Notes: a model not told the origin generated them from the letters alone. Positions 45,899-54,389 are shown, counted from the stretch's first letter. The stretch: DNA of 64,000 nucleotides from Pygmaiobacter massiliensis (GCA_022778585.1 JALFTI010000006.1:1-64000), one strand, 5' to 3'. Translations and numbers: made by a program.

Positions 45899-46750
45899 TT
45901 AGCGGTCAAATAAAGCACGGCGAGCGGTAGAACGGCGGAACAGCTCCTTCATGCCGTCAAAATCCTCCTGGTCAATCATCTGGCGTAGTTTTCCAAGCTG
46001 TGCCTGGAAAGCATCCAGCTGGGCCAGTAAGGGGGCCTTGTTCATAACAAACAATTCGCTCCACATATTCTCGTTAATCCGGGCAATGCGGGTTAAATCC
46101 CGGAAAGAATCGCCGGTATAATTCTGCAAGTTTTCGTCTTCGTTGCAGGTCATTAAGGAAACGGCGATCAAATGGGTTAACTGTGAAACAAAGCCAATAA
46201 TCTCGTCATGCTGGGCGATGGTAAGCCGCGTAACCTTAGAAAAACCCAAAAGTGCCCCCAGCTCAATGGCCGTTTGAATGCCTTCTTCGGTGTTATGGTC
46301 GGTAGGAACAACAATAAAGTTTGCCGCACCAAAAATGGCATCTGTGCTGTTACGCACACCATACACTTCCCGGCCAGCCATTGGGTGACAGCCTACCAGT
46401 TCCAGGTCCGGGCGCAAAAAGTTTTGAATCACATCCAATACGCCGCCTTTTACGCCGGAAACATCGGTCAGCAAGGTTCCGGGAGCAAACAAATGCTGGT
46501 ACTGGCGTACCCATTCAATTTCTACCTTCGGGTAAAGGCCCAAAATGACCAGCTGTGCCTGGCCGATCATTTCGGGGTCTGGGCGGGTAGAACCGGCTTT
46601 AATAAAGCCTTCGTGCAGTGCATAGCCAATGCTGTCGGGATTTTGGTCAATGGCCTCCACATGGCACCCGGCTTTGTGCAGTGCCCGGGCGTAGCTGCCG
46701 CCAATGAGTCCCAACCCTACAATTAAAATGTGAGTATTTTTATGGATCAT
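45899..46750 (-). CDS. tyrA: Prephenate dehydrogenase
   Basis: 283 residues from the ATG at 46750, which follows GGAGG and overlaps the aroA stop (ATGA); the ORF track starts 15 codons early. Oxidatively decarboxylates prephenate to 4-hydroxyphenylpyruvate, the tyrosine precursor. The NAD(P) motif is VGLGLIGGSYARAL (residues about 10-23). The helical domain includes GCHPMAGREVYG, with the conserved catalytic-type His, and LTHLIAVSL. No ACT domain is present. Last gene of the operon, so tyrosine synthesis is co-regulated with the common shikimate pathway. Confidence 0.94.
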   Translation of the reverse strand: MIHKNTHILIVGLGLIGGSYARALHKAGCHVEAIDQNPDSIGYALHEGFIKAGSTRPDPEMIGQAQLVILGLYPKVEIEWVRQYQHLFAPGTLLTDVSGVKGGVLDVIQNFLRPDLELVGCHPMAGREVYGVRNSTDAIFGAANFIVVPTDHNTEEGIQTAIELGALLGFSKVTRLTIAQHDEIIGFVSQLTHLIAVSLMTCNEDENLQNYTGDSFRDLTRIARINENMWSELFVMNKAPLLAQLDAFQAQLGKLRQMIDQEDFDGMKELFRRSTARRALFDR

Positions 46751-48018
46751 TCCAATACCTCCACCCGAATGCCGGCTTTTGATAAATCCTGCCAAAAGTC
46801 TGGGTAGCTTTTCGCCACAGCTTCGGCGCCTTCTATCACGGTGGGCACTTCCAGTGCGGCAGCGGCTACCGCCAGTGCCATGGCAATGCGGTGGTCATTA
46901 TGGGAGAATACGGTGTACTCTTTGACCGACCGAAGAGTCCGGGCGCAGGAAAGCTCAATTTCATTTTCCGAAGCTTTGGCAGCAAAGCCCAGCTTTGCAA
47001 GCTCTTGGCACATGGCGTCGACCCGGTCGCTTTCTTTATACCGCAGCCGGGCGGTGTTCAAAAGGCGCAGACCGTTTTGGGTAAAACAGCCCATCACCAT
47101 GGCAACAGGGCCCAGGTCCGGGCAGTCTGCCAGGTCCAACTCGCCGCCGGTCAAAGTGCCGGCAGCTACCGTTATTTTGTCGGGCAAAGGTTTTACTTGC
47201 GCGCCCAAACGGGAAAGAAATTTGAAAAACACGGCATCGCCCTGACAACTGTCCGGGCGAAGACCCATGCACTGCATACGCCCGCACAGCGCACCCAAAA
47301 GCGCAAAAAAGGCAGCGCCGCTGTAATCACCCTCTATTTCCAAAACAGTTGGCCGGTAGTGTTGGCCGCCCGGAATAAAAAGAGTGTTTTCCGAGGAAAA
47401 TTCGGCTTTTACGCCAAACTGCCGCAGCACCGACACGGTCATGGAAAGATAACTGCGGGATTCAAAAGGAGGCAGAATTTCGAGCGTACTGTCCTGCCCG
47501 CACAGCGGCAGCGCAAATGCAAGACCTGAAAAAAACTGGCTGGAAATGCTGCCTGCAAGCCGGTAGTGACCGGCTTTAAGCGGACCCGCTGCCCGAATGC
47601 AGTCGGCAGATTGTTCGAATAAAAGACCATTTTGGGCGAAAAGTTCAGCGTATACCGACTGAGGCCGCGCCAAAAGCCGGCCGTTACCGGTAAAGCGGTG
47701 CTCCGCTGTGCCCAGTGAAAAAATAGGGATCAAAAAGCGCAGGGTGGAACCGGATTCCTGGCAAAACACCTCGCCGGGCGCCGCCAGCCGAGGGTCGCAG
47801 CCGGTTACCCGAACAGTGTCGCCCAATATTGTGACCTGTGCGCCCAATGTCTGCAAGACATTTACAGTGGCGGCAATGTCCTGGCTGGTGCCAACCCCTT
47901 TTATTACGCTTTCACCACCGGCCAAGGCTGCGGCAATAAGGGCCCGGTGGGCCATGCTTTTGGAAGCAGGCGCCGTTACGCAGCCGTCCACCCGGCCGGG
48001 CCATACCCGCACCCGCAT
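46747..48018 (-). CDS. aroA: 3-phosphoshikimate 1-carboxyvinyltransferase (EPSP synthase)
   Basis: 423 residues, standard length. Joins shikimate-3-phosphate and phosphoenolpyruvate. TAPASKSMAHRALIAAALA (about 16-34) binds the phosphate, ESGSTLRFLIP (about 88-98) replaces the common NSGT motif, and RYKESDRVDAM (about 324-334) is the conserved catalytic segment. The start ATG overlaps the stop of aroF (TAATG) and the stop overlaps tyrA, so all three should be translationally coupled. Confidence 0.96.
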   Translation of the reverse strand: MRVRVWPGRVDGCVTAPASKSMAHRALIAAALAGGESVIKGVGTSQDIAATVNVLQTLGAQVTILGDTVRVTGCDPRLAAPGEVFCQESGSTLRFLIPIFSLGTAEHRFTGNGRLLARPQSVYAELFAQNGLLFEQSADCIRAAGPLKAGHYRLAGSISSQFFSGLAFALPLCGQDSTLEILPPFESRSYLSMTVSVLRQFGVKAEFSSENTLFIPGGQHYRPTVLEIEGDYSGAAFFALLGALCGRMQCMGLRPDSCQGDAVFFKFLSRLGAQVKPLPDKITVAAGTLTGGELDLADCPDLGPVAMVMGCFTQNGLRLLNTARLRYKESDRVDAMCQELAKLGFAAKASENEIELSCARTLRSVKEYTVFSHNDHRIAMALAVAAAALEVPTVIEGAEAVAKSYPDFWQDLSKAGIRVEVLE

Positions 48019-49034
48019 TACAGGCTCCGGCCCACCACCTTGGCGATGGCGCGGCCCTTTTCCATTAAGCTGGCAAACTGTTCGGGGTACAGGCTTTGGG
48101 CACCGTCCGAAGCGGCATGGGGCGGGTCGGTGTGAACCTCAATGATCAGCCCGTCGGCACCGGCCGCAATGGCTGCAAGCGACATGGCTTCTACCAGCTT
48201 GCGGTCGCCGGTAGCGTGGGAAGGATCAATTACAATGGGCAGATGGCTGCGCTGCTTAATGATAGGCACCACCGACAGGTCCAAGGTATTGCGGGTATAT
48301 TTTTCAAAGGTGCGAATGCCTCTTTCGCACAGAATAACCTTTTCGTTGCCGCCCGCCATAATATATTCGGCGCTCATAAGCCATTCTTCAATGGTATTGG
48401 CAAGACCACGCTTGAGCAAAATGGGTTTATCAATACGGCCCAGCTCCTTGAGCAGCTGAAAGTTCTGCATGTTGCGGGCACCTACCTGAATCAGATCCAC
48501 ATGCTCCACAAATTCGTCAATTTTATCAGCGCTCATCAATTCTGTAACGATTGGCATATGGTACCGCTCGCGCACTTCGGCCATGTACTGAATACCTTCC
48601 AGTCCAAGCCCCTGGAAGGAGTAGGGGCTAGTGCGGGGCTTATAGGCGCCGCCCCGGAACAAAACCGCACCGGCCTTTTTTACTTCGCAAGCGATCTGAT
48701 CGGTCAGTTCCCGGTTTTCAATAGCACAGGGACCGGCCATAACGGCGATGGGCTGCCCTGCACCAATTTTAACGCCGCCCACATCCACTACGGTATCTTC
48801 CGGGTGAAATACGCGGTTGGCCAGCTTATAAGGGGCGCTCACCCGCTGCACATTATCCACAAAGGGCAAACCTTCAATTTTGCGGGCGTCCAGCGAGGTG
48901 GTGTTGCCCACCAGACCAAATACATTGTAGTCGGTACCTTGAATTTCGGTGGCAGAGATGCCCTGGCTTTCCAGCTCGCGCAGCAGGCGGTCGATCTCCT
49001 GGCGCGGAGCATTTTTCTTCATCGTGATAATCAT
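48018..49034 (-). CDS. aroF: 3-deoxy-7-phosphoheptulonate (DAHP) synthase, copy 1
   Basis: 338 residues, type I-beta DAHP synthase, which condenses phosphoenolpyruvate and erythrose-4-phosphate in the first step of the shikimate pathway. Residues 1-70 form the ferredoxin-like regulatory domain (IITMKKNAPRQEIDRLL), which confers feedback control in relatives. The TIM barrel has AGPCAIEN, FRGGAYKPRTSPYSFQG, VGARNMQNFQLL, KRGLANTIEEWLMSAEYI and the metal-site DPSHATGDR. Lies fifth in the aroB-tyrA operon. A close paralogue is encoded at 57013-58026 under separate control. Confidence 0.95.
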   Translation of the reverse strand: MIITMKKNAPRQEIDRLLRELESQGISATEIQGTDYNVFGLVGNTTSLDARKIEGLPFVDNVQRVSAPYKLANRVFHPEDTVVDVGGVKIGAGQPIAVMAGPCAIENRELTDQIACEVKKAGAVLFRGGAYKPRTSPYSFQGLGLEGIQYMAEVRERYHMPIVTELMSADKIDEFVEHVDLIQVGARNMQNFQLLKELGRIDKPILLKRGLANTIEEWLMSAEYIMAGGNEKVILCERGIRTFEKYTRNTLDLSVVPIIKQRSHLPIVIDPSHATGDRKLVEAMSLAAIAAGADGLIIEVHTDPPHAASDGAQSLYPEQFASLMEKGRAIAKVVGRSL

Positions 49035-49085
49035 GGGTCTTTTCCTCTTTTCTTGTGTGATTTTCGGCGCAACGCTGCGCTTATT

Positions 49086-49547
49086 TTACAATGTTTTTTC
49101 CTCCGGCAAGTTGTTTGAAAGCAGATGGGCTTTCAAAAGCCGAATGGCATGGGCGTAGCCGGAAAGCCCCTCGCCCGATATGGTAGCAATACAAGCGGCA
49201 CGGATATAACTGATCTGACGAAAATCCTCACGGCTTGCCACATCCGATATGTGAACTTCTACTGTGGGCAGAGATACCGCTTTCACCGCATCCAGCAGTG
49301 CCACACTGGTGTGGGTATAGGCGGCGGGGTTTATTACAATGCCGTCGCAATCGCCCAAAGCCTGCTGAATCTGATCCACCAGGTCGCCTTCGTGGTTGGA
49401 TTGAAAACAGCGAAACGCAATGTTTTCCTGCCGGCAGGTATCGGCAACCAGCTTTTCCAGGTCCTGGTAGGTTTCACGGCCGTACACATCCGGTTCCCGA
49501 ATACCCAAAAGGTTTAGGTTGGGGCCATTCAAGATTAAAAATTTCAT
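49086..49547 (-). CDS. aroQ: 3-dehydroquinate dehydratase, type II
   Basis: 153 residues from the ATG at 49547 behind GGGAGTG; the ORF track starts three codons early. A dodecameric flavodoxin-fold enzyme dehydrating 3-dehydroquinate to 3-dehydroshikimate. NGPNLNLLGIREPDVYG (about 7-23) holds the catalytic Tyr and Arg, FQSNHEGDLVDQIQ follows, and NPAAYTHTSVAL (about 76-87) and VEVHISDVASREDFRQ (about 97-112, with the catalytic His) are the other signatures. Its start overlaps the end of aroEK by four bases. Confidence 0.96.
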   Translation of the reverse strand: MKFLILNGPNLNLLGIREPDVYGRETYQDLEKLVADTCRQENIAFRCFQSNHEGDLVDQIQQALGDCDGIVINPAAYTHTSVALLDAVKAVSLPTVEVHISDVASREDFRQISYIRAACIATISGEGLSGYAHAIRLLKAHLLSNNLPEEKTL

Positions 49548-50782
49548 AAAGCACACTCCCCGATCCGGTCTGCTGCCTGCTGCAGGCTGCCGGCGTTTTC
49601 AATACGGTAATCGGCACAGGCGCAGTAAATGGGGTAGCGCTCTTCATAGCGTTTGCGGCTGGCAGCCCGGTCTGCTGCCAGCGGGCGGCCGTGCCCCACC
49701 TCCAAAAGCTCCAGTGGACGGTCCAAAAAGAACAGCCTGCCGTTTTGGCGAAGGTTTTCCAAATTTTTCTGGCGCAGCACCGCACCGCCCCCAGTGGCAA
49801 TCACCAGGCCGTTCTTTGCGCCGAAGCGAGCACAAATCTGCTCTTCCATCTGCCGGAAAACCTCTTCGCCCTGTGTTTGGAAAATTTGTGCGATCGGGCA
49901 GCCTGCCTCCTTCACGATCTCTTCATCCAGATCCACAAAGGTGCGGCCGGTAGTTTGGGCTAAAAGTTTGCCCACGGTGGACTTTCCGCTGCCGGGCATG
50001 CCGATCAGCACAAGGTTGGTTTTTTGAAAAAGAAGATCCGCATAAACTTGGTCAATTTTTTGGGGGTCAAGAGGATGGTCCAAAAATTTTTCGCAGGCGT
50101 AAACCGCCTGAGCTACCAGCATATAAAGCCCGCCTTCGGCAATATGGCCGGCAGCCTGTGTGCGCAAAACCAGGCGGCTGCGCAGCGGGTTGTAAATGGC
50201 GTCCAGCGCTGCTTCCAGTTTGGGAAAACAGCCGGGATCAATGGGACAATCCTGGGCGTTGGGGTACATACCGCAGGGGGTGGCGTTTACAATAATTTGA
50301 ATGTCGGACCGCTCGCTGGCCTGCTGGTAGGTGAGCGCACTGCCTTTGCCGGTTCGGCTGGCCACCAAAACTTCCCGCGCGCCTAGATGAGCCAGCACCG
50401 CGCGGGCGGTTTTGCTGGTACCGCCGGTACCCAACACCAGGCAGACCTTGCCGGCGGGGTTTGTCCCGCTGTGGGAAAACAGCGCTTTCATGCCGTCAAA
50501 GTCGGTGTTGTAACCGCAAAGCCGTCCGTTTTTGTTTACAATAGTGTTCACCGCCCCAATGGCTTGGGCCTGCGGGTCGATCTCGTCCAAAAAGGGGATG
50601 ACTGCTTCCTTATAGGGAATGGTGACATTCAGCGCCTGGAAAGCTTTCTGTTCGAGAAAGCCGGCCAATTGGTCAGGGGCAAGTTCAATCAGGTCGTAAG
50701 TATAATCGGCGAGCTGCTCGTGAATCTGCTTGGAAAAGCTGTGGGAGAGGTGTTCGCCCAAAAGTCCGTACCGTTGTATCAT
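49544..50782 (-). CDS. aroE-aroK: Fused shikimate dehydrogenase and shikimate kinase
   Basis: 412 residues from the ATG at 50782 behind AAAGGAG; the ORF-track TTG start includes the binding site itself. Residues 1-260 are AroE: YGLLGEHLSHSFSKQIHE, NVTIPYKEAV with the catalytic Lys, GAVNTIVNKNGRLCGYNTDFDG and the nucleotide site VLGTGGTSKTARA (about 117-129). Residues about 265-412 are AroK: Walker A GMPGSGKSTVG, the shikimate-binding DLDEEI and TGGGAVLRQ, then LDRPLELL. One polypeptide thus reduces 3-dehydroshikimate and phosphorylates the product. The frame is continuous across both domains with no internal start signal. No separate aroE or aroK lies in the window. Confidence 0.95.
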   Translation of the reverse strand: MIQRYGLLGEHLSHSFSKQIHEQLADYTYDLIELAPDQLAGFLEQKAFQALNVTIPYKEAVIPFLDEIDPQAQAIGAVNTIVNKNGRLCGYNTDFDGMKALFSHSGTNPAGKVCLVLGTGGTSKTARAVLAHLGAREVLVASRTGKGSALTYQQASERSDIQIIVNATPCGMYPNAQDCPIDPGCFPKLEAALDAIYNPLRSRLVLRTQAAGHIAEGGLYMLVAQAVYACEKFLDHPLDPQKIDQVYADLLFQKTNLVLIGMPGSGKSTVGKLLAQTTGRTFVDLDEEIVKEAGCPIAQIFQTQGEEVFRQMEEQICARFGAKNGLVIATGGGAVLRQKNLENLRQNGRLFFLDRPLELLEVGHGRPLAADRAASRKRYEERYPIYCACADYRIENAGSLQQAADRIGECAL

Positions 50783-50812
50783 ATTTTTTATACTCCTTTG
50801 TGGGGGCAAACC

Positions 50813-51928
50813 TTAGGTGTTATGCCCCAGCTGCCAGTCGGTTCCATACCGCAGGCTGCACAAATCCACAAGGCCAATGGCAACCACACTGTCCATAACA
50901 ACCCGTGCCCGGTGTACAATAGCCGGGTCGTGCCGGCCCTCTATGGTAATGGTGGCAGGGGTTTTTTCTGCCAGGTTTACGGTTTGCTGCGGTTTATAAA
51001 TGGAAGGGGTGGGTTTCACAGCGCTGCGCACCACCAAAGGCATTCCATTGGTAATACCGCCGTTAACGCCGCCGTTATGGTTGGTGGCGGTATAAACCTT
51101 GCCGTCGGCATCCAAACAAAAAGGATCATTGGCGGTGCTGCCATGCATATTTGCCAATGCGAAGCCGGATCCAAATTCGACCCCCTTCACGGCGGGAACC
51201 GAAAATAAAAGTTTGGCCAAAACGCCTTCCACTGTGTCAAACCAGGGTTCCCCAAGTCCGGCCGGAAGGCCGGTCACCACCGTTTCCACCACACCGCCTA
51301 CCGAGTCGGCGTCCTGGCGGGCTGCTTCGGCTGCTTTCTGCATCTGTTCGGCTGCCTGGGGAGAAACCGTGGCGAAAACCGATTGGTTGAGCTGCTTGAG
51401 GGTAGCGGTCAGGGCGGGCTCGGCCATGGGCAGCGGGGCGTCGGGAATGCCGGCGCAGGAGGCAATATGGCTTGCCACCGTAATATTATGGTTTTGCAAA
51501 ATTTGCACCGCCACGGCACCGGCTGCCACAAGCGCTGCGGTAATGCGGCCGGAAAAATGTCCGCCCCCCCGCGCATCCTGAAACCCGTGGTATTTGCACT
51601 GGGCGGTGTAGTCGGCGTGGGATGGACGCGGCCGGTTTTTAAGCGAATCGTAATCGGCGCTGTGCTGTTGGGTGTTGGGAATTAAAATGGTAAGCGGGGA
51701 ACCGGTGGTATACCCCTGCGAAAGGCCGCTCACAATGGAAAATTCATCCTGTTCCTGGCGGGCAGTGGAAATTTTGCCGGCGGGCCGGCGCAGGGTCAGC
51801 TGGTGGCGAATTAGGTTTAGGTCCAACGCAATACCGGGCGCTACGCCGTCCAGCACTGCGCCGATCATCTCCCCGTGGGATTCGCCAAATAAAGTAACGG
51901 CAAAGCTTTCGCCGATGGTGTTTTTCAT
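50813..51928 (-). CDS. aroC: Chorismate synthase
   Basis: 371 residues; eliminates phosphate from EPSP to give chorismate, using reduced FMN. Signature segments: FGESHGEMIGAVLDGVAPG (about 14-32), SRPSHADYTAQCKYHGFQ with RGGGHFSGRITA (about 98-135), and the C-terminal GRHDPAIVHRARVVMDSV (about 330-347). AAGGAGAGC precedes the ATG. Second gene of the operon after aroB. No flavin reductase domain is attached. Confidence 0.96.
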   Translation of the reverse strand: MKNTIGESFAVTLFGESHGEMIGAVLDGVAPGIALDLNLIRHQLTLRRPAGKISTARQEQDEFSIVSGLSQGYTTGSPLTILIPNTQQHSADYDSLKNRPRPSHADYTAQCKYHGFQDARGGGHFSGRITAALVAAGAVAVQILQNHNITVASHIASCAGIPDAPLPMAEPALTATLKQLNQSVFATVSPQAAEQMQKAAEAARQDADSVGGVVETVVTGLPAGLGEPWFDTVEGVLAKLLFSVPAVKGVEFGSGFALANMHGSTANDPFCLDADGKVYTATNHNGGVNGGITNGMPLVVRSAVKPTPSIYKPQQTVNLAEKTPATITIEGRHDPAIVHRARVVMDSVVAIGLVDLCSLRYGTDWQLGHNT

Positions 51929-51978
51929 ATTGCTCTCCTTAAAAACCGGTCTTGGCCGGAGTTTTGCTGCAAAAAAGG

Positions 51979-52980
51979 TTACAATAGCTGGCGCAGCGAA
52001 GCGGTGGGTACTTGTTCCAGCCGCGCCTGGCCGGGCAGGTCCACCTTTACTACGGTGGTGGTGGTTCCGCTGCCTTTTTTGTCATGGCAAATGGCCTGGT
52101 AGGCCGCCTCGCGGTCAAAGGAGGCGCTGGTGGGAAGACCGTATTTTTCCAATGTGGCCTTTACCCGTGCACGCAGTTCGGGGGTTTGGCACATGGGCAG
52201 CATGCCAATACCTACGCATTCCCCGTGTAAAAGCTCTCCAAGCCCCACTGCGCTTTCAATGCCATGACCCAATGTGTGACCAAAGTTTAAGGTTTTGCGC
52301 AGGCCAGATTCCTTTTCATCCTTTTCCACCACATATTTTTTTACCACCAGGCTGCGCCAGATTACTTCGTCCAGCTTTTCCAGTGCATTTTCCTGTTCAA
52401 AAATATGAAACAGCACCTCGTCGCCAATCAAGCCGGTTTTCAGCGCCTCGGCTAAACCGTTCACCAGTTGGCGGTGGTTTTGGGTCGAAAGAGTGTCCGG
52501 GTCAATCAGCACCCGTTTGGGCTGGTAAAAAGCCCCCACAATGTTTTTCACCCCATTAAAATCGATGGCGACCTTGCCGCCAATGGAAGAATCTACCTGG
52601 GAAAGAGTGGTGGTGGGAATGTTGTAAAAATCCACTCCGCGCATATAGCTGCTGGCCACAAATCCGGCAAGGTCTCCCACCACACCGCCACCTACTGCCA
52701 CCACGCAATCGGCGCGGGTAAAGCCGGCGGCAAGCATCTGTCCAAGCAGGTCTGCATATACCGAAAGGCATTTGCTCTGTTCGCCTTCCGGCACACAGGC
52801 AATGGTAGGCGCCTTGCACTGGGCGGCCAGCCGCTGTGCATACTGGGCGGGCACGCCGCTGTCGGTTACAACAAATACCCGGCGTTCCAGGTTCAGGTGT
52901 TCTTTGGCCTTATCCAAAAGGCCGTGTCCCAAAAGAATGTCGTAACTGTCGGCGCCCAGATCCATATGCAAAATTTTCAT
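51979..52980 (-). CDS. aroB: 3-dehydroquinate synthase
   Basis: 333 residues, slightly short for AroB. Cyclises DAHP to 3-dehydroquinate with NAD and a divalent metal. The NAD site is VAVGGGVVGDLAGFVASSYMRG (about 94-115), followed by TTTLSQVDSSIGGKVAIDF, and the metal ligands are in FGHTLGHGIESAVG (about 231-244) and LLHGECVGIGML. AAAGGGAGGGTG precedes the ATG. It is the first structural gene downstream of the Phe/Tyr leader peptide and attenuator, so its transcription should depend on read-through. Confidence 0.94.
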   Translation of the reverse strand: MKILHMDLGADSYDILLGHGLLDKAKEHLNLERRVFVVTDSGVPAQYAQRLAAQCKAPTIACVPEGEQSKCLSVYADLLGQMLAAGFTRADCVVAVGGGVVGDLAGFVASSYMRGVDFYNIPTTTLSQVDSSIGGKVAIDFNGVKNIVGAFYQPKRVLIDPDTLSTQNHRQLVNGLAEALKTGLIGDEVLFHIFEQENALEKLDEVIWRSLVVKKYVVEKDEKESGLRKTLNFGHTLGHGIESAVGLGELLHGECVGIGMLPMCQTPELRARVKATLEKYGLPTSASFDREAAYQAICHDKKGSGTTTTVVKVDLPGQARLEQVPTASLRQLL

Positions 52981-53000
52981 CCGTTCACCCTCCCTTTCTC

Positions 53001-53041
53001 AAATAAAAAACCGGCGGTCTGCTGTGCGCAGTCCGCCGGTT
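53001..53041 (-). terminator. Attenuator terminator upstream of aroB
   Basis: On the minus strand AACCGGCGGACTGC pairs with GCAGACCGCCGGTT (13 pairs, one A-A mismatch) around GCACA, followed by TTTTTTATTT. It lies between the promoter and aroB, 20 bases before the gene. Its loop and 3' arm (GCACAGCAGA) are complementary to TCTGCTGTGC inside the leader peptide gene, so the terminator and an antiterminator are mutually exclusive. Confidence 0.9.
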
Positions 53042-53070
53042 CTGATCCTCTTTGATTATTCCCCGAAAGA

Positions 53071-53163
53071 TCAGCCCTCATTGGCACAGCAGAAATAAGC
53101 CTTGGTAAAGTAAAAACCAAAGCGAAAGGAAAAATATTCTGCTGCGAGATTGAGCCGATCCAT
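53071..53163 (-). CDS. Phe/Tyr-rich leader peptide of the shikimate operon
   Basis: A 30-residue reading frame below the ORF-track cutoff. The ATG at 53163 follows GGGAG by five bases, about 50 bases after the predicted transcription start. Residues 10-24 contain six Phe and three Tyr (YFSFRFGFYFTKAYF), and TGA lies 30 bases before the terminator stem. The layout copies PheL-type leader peptides: ribosomes that pause for charged tRNA-Phe or tRNA-Tyr decide which RNA hairpin forms. Segment CGCAGCAGA before the Phe/Tyr block can pair with TCTGCTGTG after it (1:2), and the latter can instead pair with the terminator's GCACAGCAGA (2:3). Function is inferred from this design; the peptide itself probably has none. 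Confidence 0.85.
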   Translation of the reverse strand: MDRLNLAAEYFSFRFGFYFTKAYFCCANEG

Positions 53164-53218
53164 AAAAACTCCCAAACCACACCGCATTGCGGCAAATGTA
53201 ACAGAATGTTATAGGTCG

Positions 53219-53247
53219 ATTATATGCAAACTTTTTAGGAAAGTCAA
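53219..53247 (-). promoter_or_regulatory. Promoter of the attenuated aroB-tyrA operon
   Basis: Minus-strand TTGACT (53247-53242), a 17-base spacer and perfect TATAAT (53224-53219). It starts 33 bases after the pheA stop codon and gives a leader of about 230 bases before aroB. Confidence 0.9.
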
Positions 53248-53279
53248 GCCTTCCAAGCGGTTTTTGGCACACCAAAGTT

Positions 53280-54356
53280 TCATTCCACTCTGGTATAACA
53301 GCCCAGTGTACGCAAACTGCCGCAAACGGTACCAAGCTTTTGCAGCATGGTTTGGGCGGCAGGGTCTGCCAGGTTGCCGTCCAGTTCGGCATAAAAATAA
53401 TATTCCCAGGGTAAATTTTTCATGGCACGGCTGCGCAGGCAGTGCATGTTAAAACCATGCTCGCTGATAATATCGACCGCCCGGGCAAGACAGCCTGTGT
53501 CGTTGGTTACCGTAAAGAACAGCCCGAACCGGTCGCCCGAAAGCCGCTCCTGCCGTGTAATGATGGCAAAGCGGGTGGTATTCACACTGCTGGAGTTGAT
53601 CTGCCGTTCCAGCACCGTAAGCCCGTAAAGTTCCGCCGTCTCTTCAGAAGCGATAGCGGCCTTGGAAGGATCTCCCGATTCGCTTACATAGGCTGCGGCT
53701 GCGGCCGTGTTGGGGTAGGGAACAAGCTGCCAGGGGCGCCCACGCAAAAAGTCAGAAGATTGATCCAGCGCCTGCTGGTGGGAATATACCTGGCGAATCT
53801 GTTCCATTTTGGTGCCGGGAAGCACCAAAAGATTTTGCTGAACAGCCAGGTTATACCAGCCGCTCACATAGCAATCCGGATGGGTAAACAACAGGTCCAT
53901 AACCTCGCCCACCTCGCCGGTGGTGCTGTTTTCAAAGGGCAGTACCCCAGCTTGAACTTCGCCGGATTCCACTGCTTCGATCACCTTTGCAAAGGTGGGA
54001 AAGGCAACGAGACCACTTTCCGGAAAAAGCCGCCTGGCAGTTATATGGGAAAACGCGCCCCGCATGCCCTGAAAGGCGACCTTTTCGCCAAATAAAAGCC
54101 GGGTTTGGTAGCGGCGGCTGGCTGCCATAACGGCCCGCATAAACGCGGCATAGTCTTCCTTCAGCGAAGCATCCTGCAAAAAGGCAGAATTTCGCTCAAT
54201 CACCAAAGCTTCCCGCGCAGGGTCAAAAATGGGTTTGCCGGTCTGCTTTTTATATTCGGCCACCTGGCCCACTGCTGCCATGCGCTCTTCAAAAAGGGCA
54301 GCCATCTGGCGGTCTACCCGGTCAATATCAGCCCGGGCCTGTTGTAAAAGATCCAT
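53280..54356 (-). CDS. pheA: Bifunctional chorismate mutase / prephenate dehydratase
   Basis: 358 residues from the ATG at 54356 behind AAAGGAGAGG; the ORF-track start eight codons earlier has no site. Converts chorismate to prephenate and then to phenylpyruvate. Residues 1-85 are an AroQ-type chorismate mutase (ARADIDRVDRQMAALFEERM), 95-270 the prephenate dehydratase with FQGMRGAFSHITARRLFP and the catalytic NTTRFAIITR, and 275-358 an ACT domain that binds Phe (GLFFTVTNDTGCLARAVDI, RSRAMKNLPWEYYFYAEL). The usual ESRP of the ACT site is changed to RSRA. Second gene after comEB, upstream of and outside the aro attenuator. Confidence 0.95.
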   Translation of the reverse strand: MDLLQQARADIDRVDRQMAALFEERMAAVGQVAEYKKQTGKPIFDPAREALVIERNSAFLQDASLKEDYAAFMRAVMAASRRYQTRLLFGEKVAFQGMRGAFSHITARRLFPESGLVAFPTFAKVIEAVESGEVQAGVLPFENSTTGEVGEVMDLLFTHPDCYVSGWYNLAVQQNLLVLPGTKMEQIRQVYSHQQALDQSSDFLRGRPWQLVPYPNTAAAAAYVSESGDPSKAAIASEETAELYGLTVLERQINSSSVNTTRFAIITRQERLSGDRFGLFFTVTNDTGCLARAVDIISEHGFNMHCLRSRAMKNLPWEYYFYAELDGNLADPAAQTMLQKLGTVCGSLRTLGCYTRVE

Positions 54357-54389
54357 AGCCTCTCCTTTGTTTGTGGACATATACTGGGG

